From the NCBI GenBank assembly GCA_948907985.1, contig CAQWMM010000068.1, forward strand, positions 1-6,179: 6,179 nucleotides of DNA. Direction: 5' to 3'. Every line of letters begins with the position of its first letter. Position 1 is the first letter of the stretch. This document shows positions 5,096-6,179 of the stretch, piece after piece. The notes under the pieces were generated by a model, which was not told the DNA's origin, did not search any database, and was given only the letters and a program-made list of their open reading frames with translations. The position numbers were made by a program, and so were the translations under genes. The DNA is from an uncultured Bacillota bacterium (GTDB taxonomy: Bacteria > Bacillota > Dehalobacteriia > UBA4068 > UBA4997).

Positions 5096-5324
5096 ATGGA
5101 AACAAAAGAAAACAGAGCATTATTAAATCACAAAAATATTTGCTGAAATTATCAGAGCTTTCGGCCAAACCCAAGAAGAGTTCGCCGAAGAAATCGGTAT
5201 TTCAGATAGATATTTACGCACTTTGATACGCGAAGATAAAAATATATCAGCATGGTTAGCTTTAGAGATAGGCAAAGCAAGCCAATGCCCTATTGAAAGC
5301 CTTTTTACCAAAGCGTCTGATTAA
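5096..5324 (+). pseudogene. XRE-like helix-turn-helix regulator, disrupted by a one-base frameshift
   Basis: An ATG at 5096, with AAAAGGA (5079-5085) 10 bases before it, opens a frame that stops after 16 codons at TGA 5144-5146. Removing one A from the run at 5132-5136 joins it to the +1 frame, which stays open to TAA at 5322-5324. The result is a ~75-residue protein. The downstream part contains a clear XRE/Cro-type helix-turn-helix (TQEEFAEEIGISDRYLRTLI) and a typical tail (ALEIGKASQCPIESLF). The second frame has no ATG or GTG, and its first TTG lies inside the HTH, so it cannot be made alone as a whole domain. The first frame is also open upstream to an ATG at 5030, but that start has no good ribosome site. 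The gene is either a recent pseudogene, a sequencing error in a homopolymer or, less likely, a frameshift-expressed gene. Its targets are unknown. Confidence 0.65.
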
Positions 5325-5334
5325 AACCAGACAC

Positions 5335-5387
5335 AAAAAAGGCAGCAGCAACTTTCACCAAAGAAGTTACTGCCGCCTTTTCTCTTT
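5335..5387. terminator. Bidirectional terminator between convergent genes
   Basis: AAAGGC, GCAG and AACTT (5338-5354) pair with AAGTT, CTGC and GCCTTT (5364-5380), with two single mismatches and a 9-base loop. Six As precede the stem and TTTTCTCTTT follows it, so it can terminate the rightward XRE-like gene. Read on the other strand, it can also terminate the leftward operon ending at 5386. Confidence 0.75.
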
Positions 5388-5610
5388 ATTTCACCGCCAC
5401 CAACGGCACCCCGGCCTTAGCGTCATAAGCAATATCAATCCGGCTGTCCCGCAAATCCCGGAGCTTCACATAGTTATGCCCAGACTTTTCAATAGCCGTA
5501 ACCGCCTTCTCCACACCGTATGTCCAAAGTTTTCCGTTTCTTTCATCATCAACCAACCTATCTTTCAAATATTTAAGGCCATACTGTTTTTCAGCCCGGC
5601 CTTTTCTCAA
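5386..5610 (-). CDS. Hypothetical small protein, second gene of membrane-protein operon
   Basis: I do not recognise this gene. It encodes a basic, soluble-looking protein of 74 residues if started at the TTG at 5610, which overlaps the upstream stop codon as TTGA. The frame is open to a GTG at 5658 (90 residues), but the extra residues merely re-read the end of the upstream gene in another frame, and neither start has a clear ribosome site, so translation is likely coupled. There is no signal peptide or membrane segment. The first half is charged and probably helical (LKYLKDRLVDDERNGKLW). The second half has a regular pattern of strands, KLRDLRDSRIDIAYDAKAG then VPLVAVK, suggesting a small alpha-beta fold. 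It ends 5 bases before the bidirectional terminator. Being co-transcribed with the four-helix membrane gene is the only clue to its role. Confidence 0.6.
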   Translation of the reverse strand: MRKGRAEKQYGLKYLKDRLVDDERNGKLWTYGVEKAVTAIEKSGHNYVKLRDLRDSRIDIAYDAKAGVPLVAVK

Positions 5611-6026
5611 AATAATCTGTATATTGGCCGCTCGCCGCAGCCCAACAGATACGCCCACCAGTCAAAAATAATTATCGCCGGTACCGCTAATACACACCAG
5701 AGCGCCGCAAATTGTGGGCATATCTGCCCCCAGAGATTGCCCCAAAGCCCGGAGTAATCCCAAATATCCAGCCCCAGCCAAATATTAAGTATAATGCCGG
5801 CCACTAATTCCGCCGCCGTAATCGTCAAGCCGCCCAGTATGCCCTGCAACACCAGCGGAAAATGCCAGGGCATACGCTCATTGGCTATATCCAGCGGAAT
5901 ACATACCACAGCCGCTAACAATATCATTGTCCAATGCGTATGCCCCCGATAGGCAATCTCCAGCAAACCATACAACAGCCCGCCAATCAGCCAGCGCGGT
6001 ATGTGCCGCCACGGGTTACACATCAT
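5607..6026 (-). CDS. Four-helix membrane protein, putative ABC-transporter type IV family (PF06541-like)
   Basis: This 139-residue integral membrane protein has about four hydrophobic segments, near residues 12-26, 32-46, 58-84 and 105-124. The motifs HTHWTM (29-34), GGLTITAAELVAGIILNIWL (65-84), DIWDYSGLWGNLWGQICPQF (87-106) and the ending CGERPIYRLF match what I recall of the PF06541 putative ABC-transporter permease family. The transport role of that family is a weak inference, and no ATPase gene is present. Its length fits the short members. I chose the ATG at 6026 because GGAGGTG (6039-6033) lies 6 bases before it; a GTG at 6041 would overlap that ribosome site, so it is rejected. It is the first gene of a leftward pair, and its stop overlaps a candidate TTG start of the small gene that follows. 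Confidence 0.8.
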   Translation of the reverse strand: MMCNPWRHIPRWLIGGLLYGLLEIAYRGHTHWTMILLAAVVCIPLDIANERMPWHFPLVLQGILGGLTITAAELVAGIILNIWLGLDIWDYSGLWGNLWGQICPQFAALWCVLAVPAIIIFDWWAYLLGCGERPIYRLF

Positions 6027-6179
6027 TTTCAGCACCTCCACAACAGCTTATTGCTAAAGAAATATGCCTGGATTTGCCGAACAATGCCTGACTGTTTTAT
6101 CTGAACACCACTTTAACAATGTTTATTGAAAGTTTACTGATTACAAAAGAACAGGACAAACAATCATTTCAGATTATTT

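Noticed and set aside
4786..5324. Prophage or genomic-island attachment site at the 3' end of tRNA-Leu
   Set aside because: I found no second copy of the tRNA 3' end downstream in the window and no integrase gene.
5293..5757. Plus-strand open frame of 154 codons over the right-hand operon
   Set aside because: It runs through the bidirectional terminator and antisense to two leftward genes, with no recognisable domain.
6119..6179. Possible start of a rightward gene running off the right edge (ATG at 6119)
   Set aside because: Only ~20 codons are visible, there is no ribosome site before the ATG, and the sequence shows no motif. It is not enough to call a gene.

Overview
The window looks like chromosomal DNA from a low-to-moderate GC Bacillota. 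GC-rich codons sit inside several genes, intergenic DNA is AT-rich, strong AGGAGG-type ribosome sites are common and the CCA ends of the tRNAs are encoded. The mix of gene families would suit a Negativicutes or Clostridia gut-type bacterium, but no rRNA or marker gene is present, so this placement is an inference.

Layout, left to right. Positions 1-316 hold the start of a leftward, single-pass membrane protein that runs off the window. An AT-rich divergent intergenic region (317-632) follows. A rightward two-component operon (633-2407) encodes an OmpR/PhoB-type response regulator that resembles HssR and a membrane histidine kinase with almost no extracytoplasmic loop; the two genes overlap by 4 bp. 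A rightward toxin-antitoxin operon (2480-3120) follows, with its own promoter and palindromic candidate operators: a RelB/DinJ-type antitoxin and a RelE/ParE-fold toxin overlapping by 1 bp. A strong hairpin (3136-3167) separates it from a convergent leftward operon (4438 down to 3187) encoding an AraC-family regulator and a DUF2000 protein.

Divergent from that operon is a tRNA cluster: tRNA-His(GTG), tRNA-Gln(TTG), an internal terminator-like hairpin, tRNA-Leu(TAG), a structured trailer and a very strong terminator at 4952-4989. Next comes a small XRE-like helix-turn-helix gene broken by a one-base frameshift in an A5 run (5096-5324). A bidirectional terminator separates it from a leftward pair (6026 down to 5386): a four-helix membrane protein of the putative ABC-transporter type IV (PF06541-like) family and a small unrecognised protein. 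The last ~150 bp hold no gene I can support.

The genes form independent modules rather than one obvious pathway: a sensor/regulator pair, a TA module, a regulator plus DUF2000 pair, translation RNAs and a small membrane-protein operon. I see no CRISPR array, insertion sequence or clear mobile-element boundary. The points most worth a second look are the near-sensorless kinase paired with an HssR-like regulator, the TA operator layout, the structured trailer after tRNA-Leu, the frameshifted regulator and the unknown small protein behind the PF06541-like gene.
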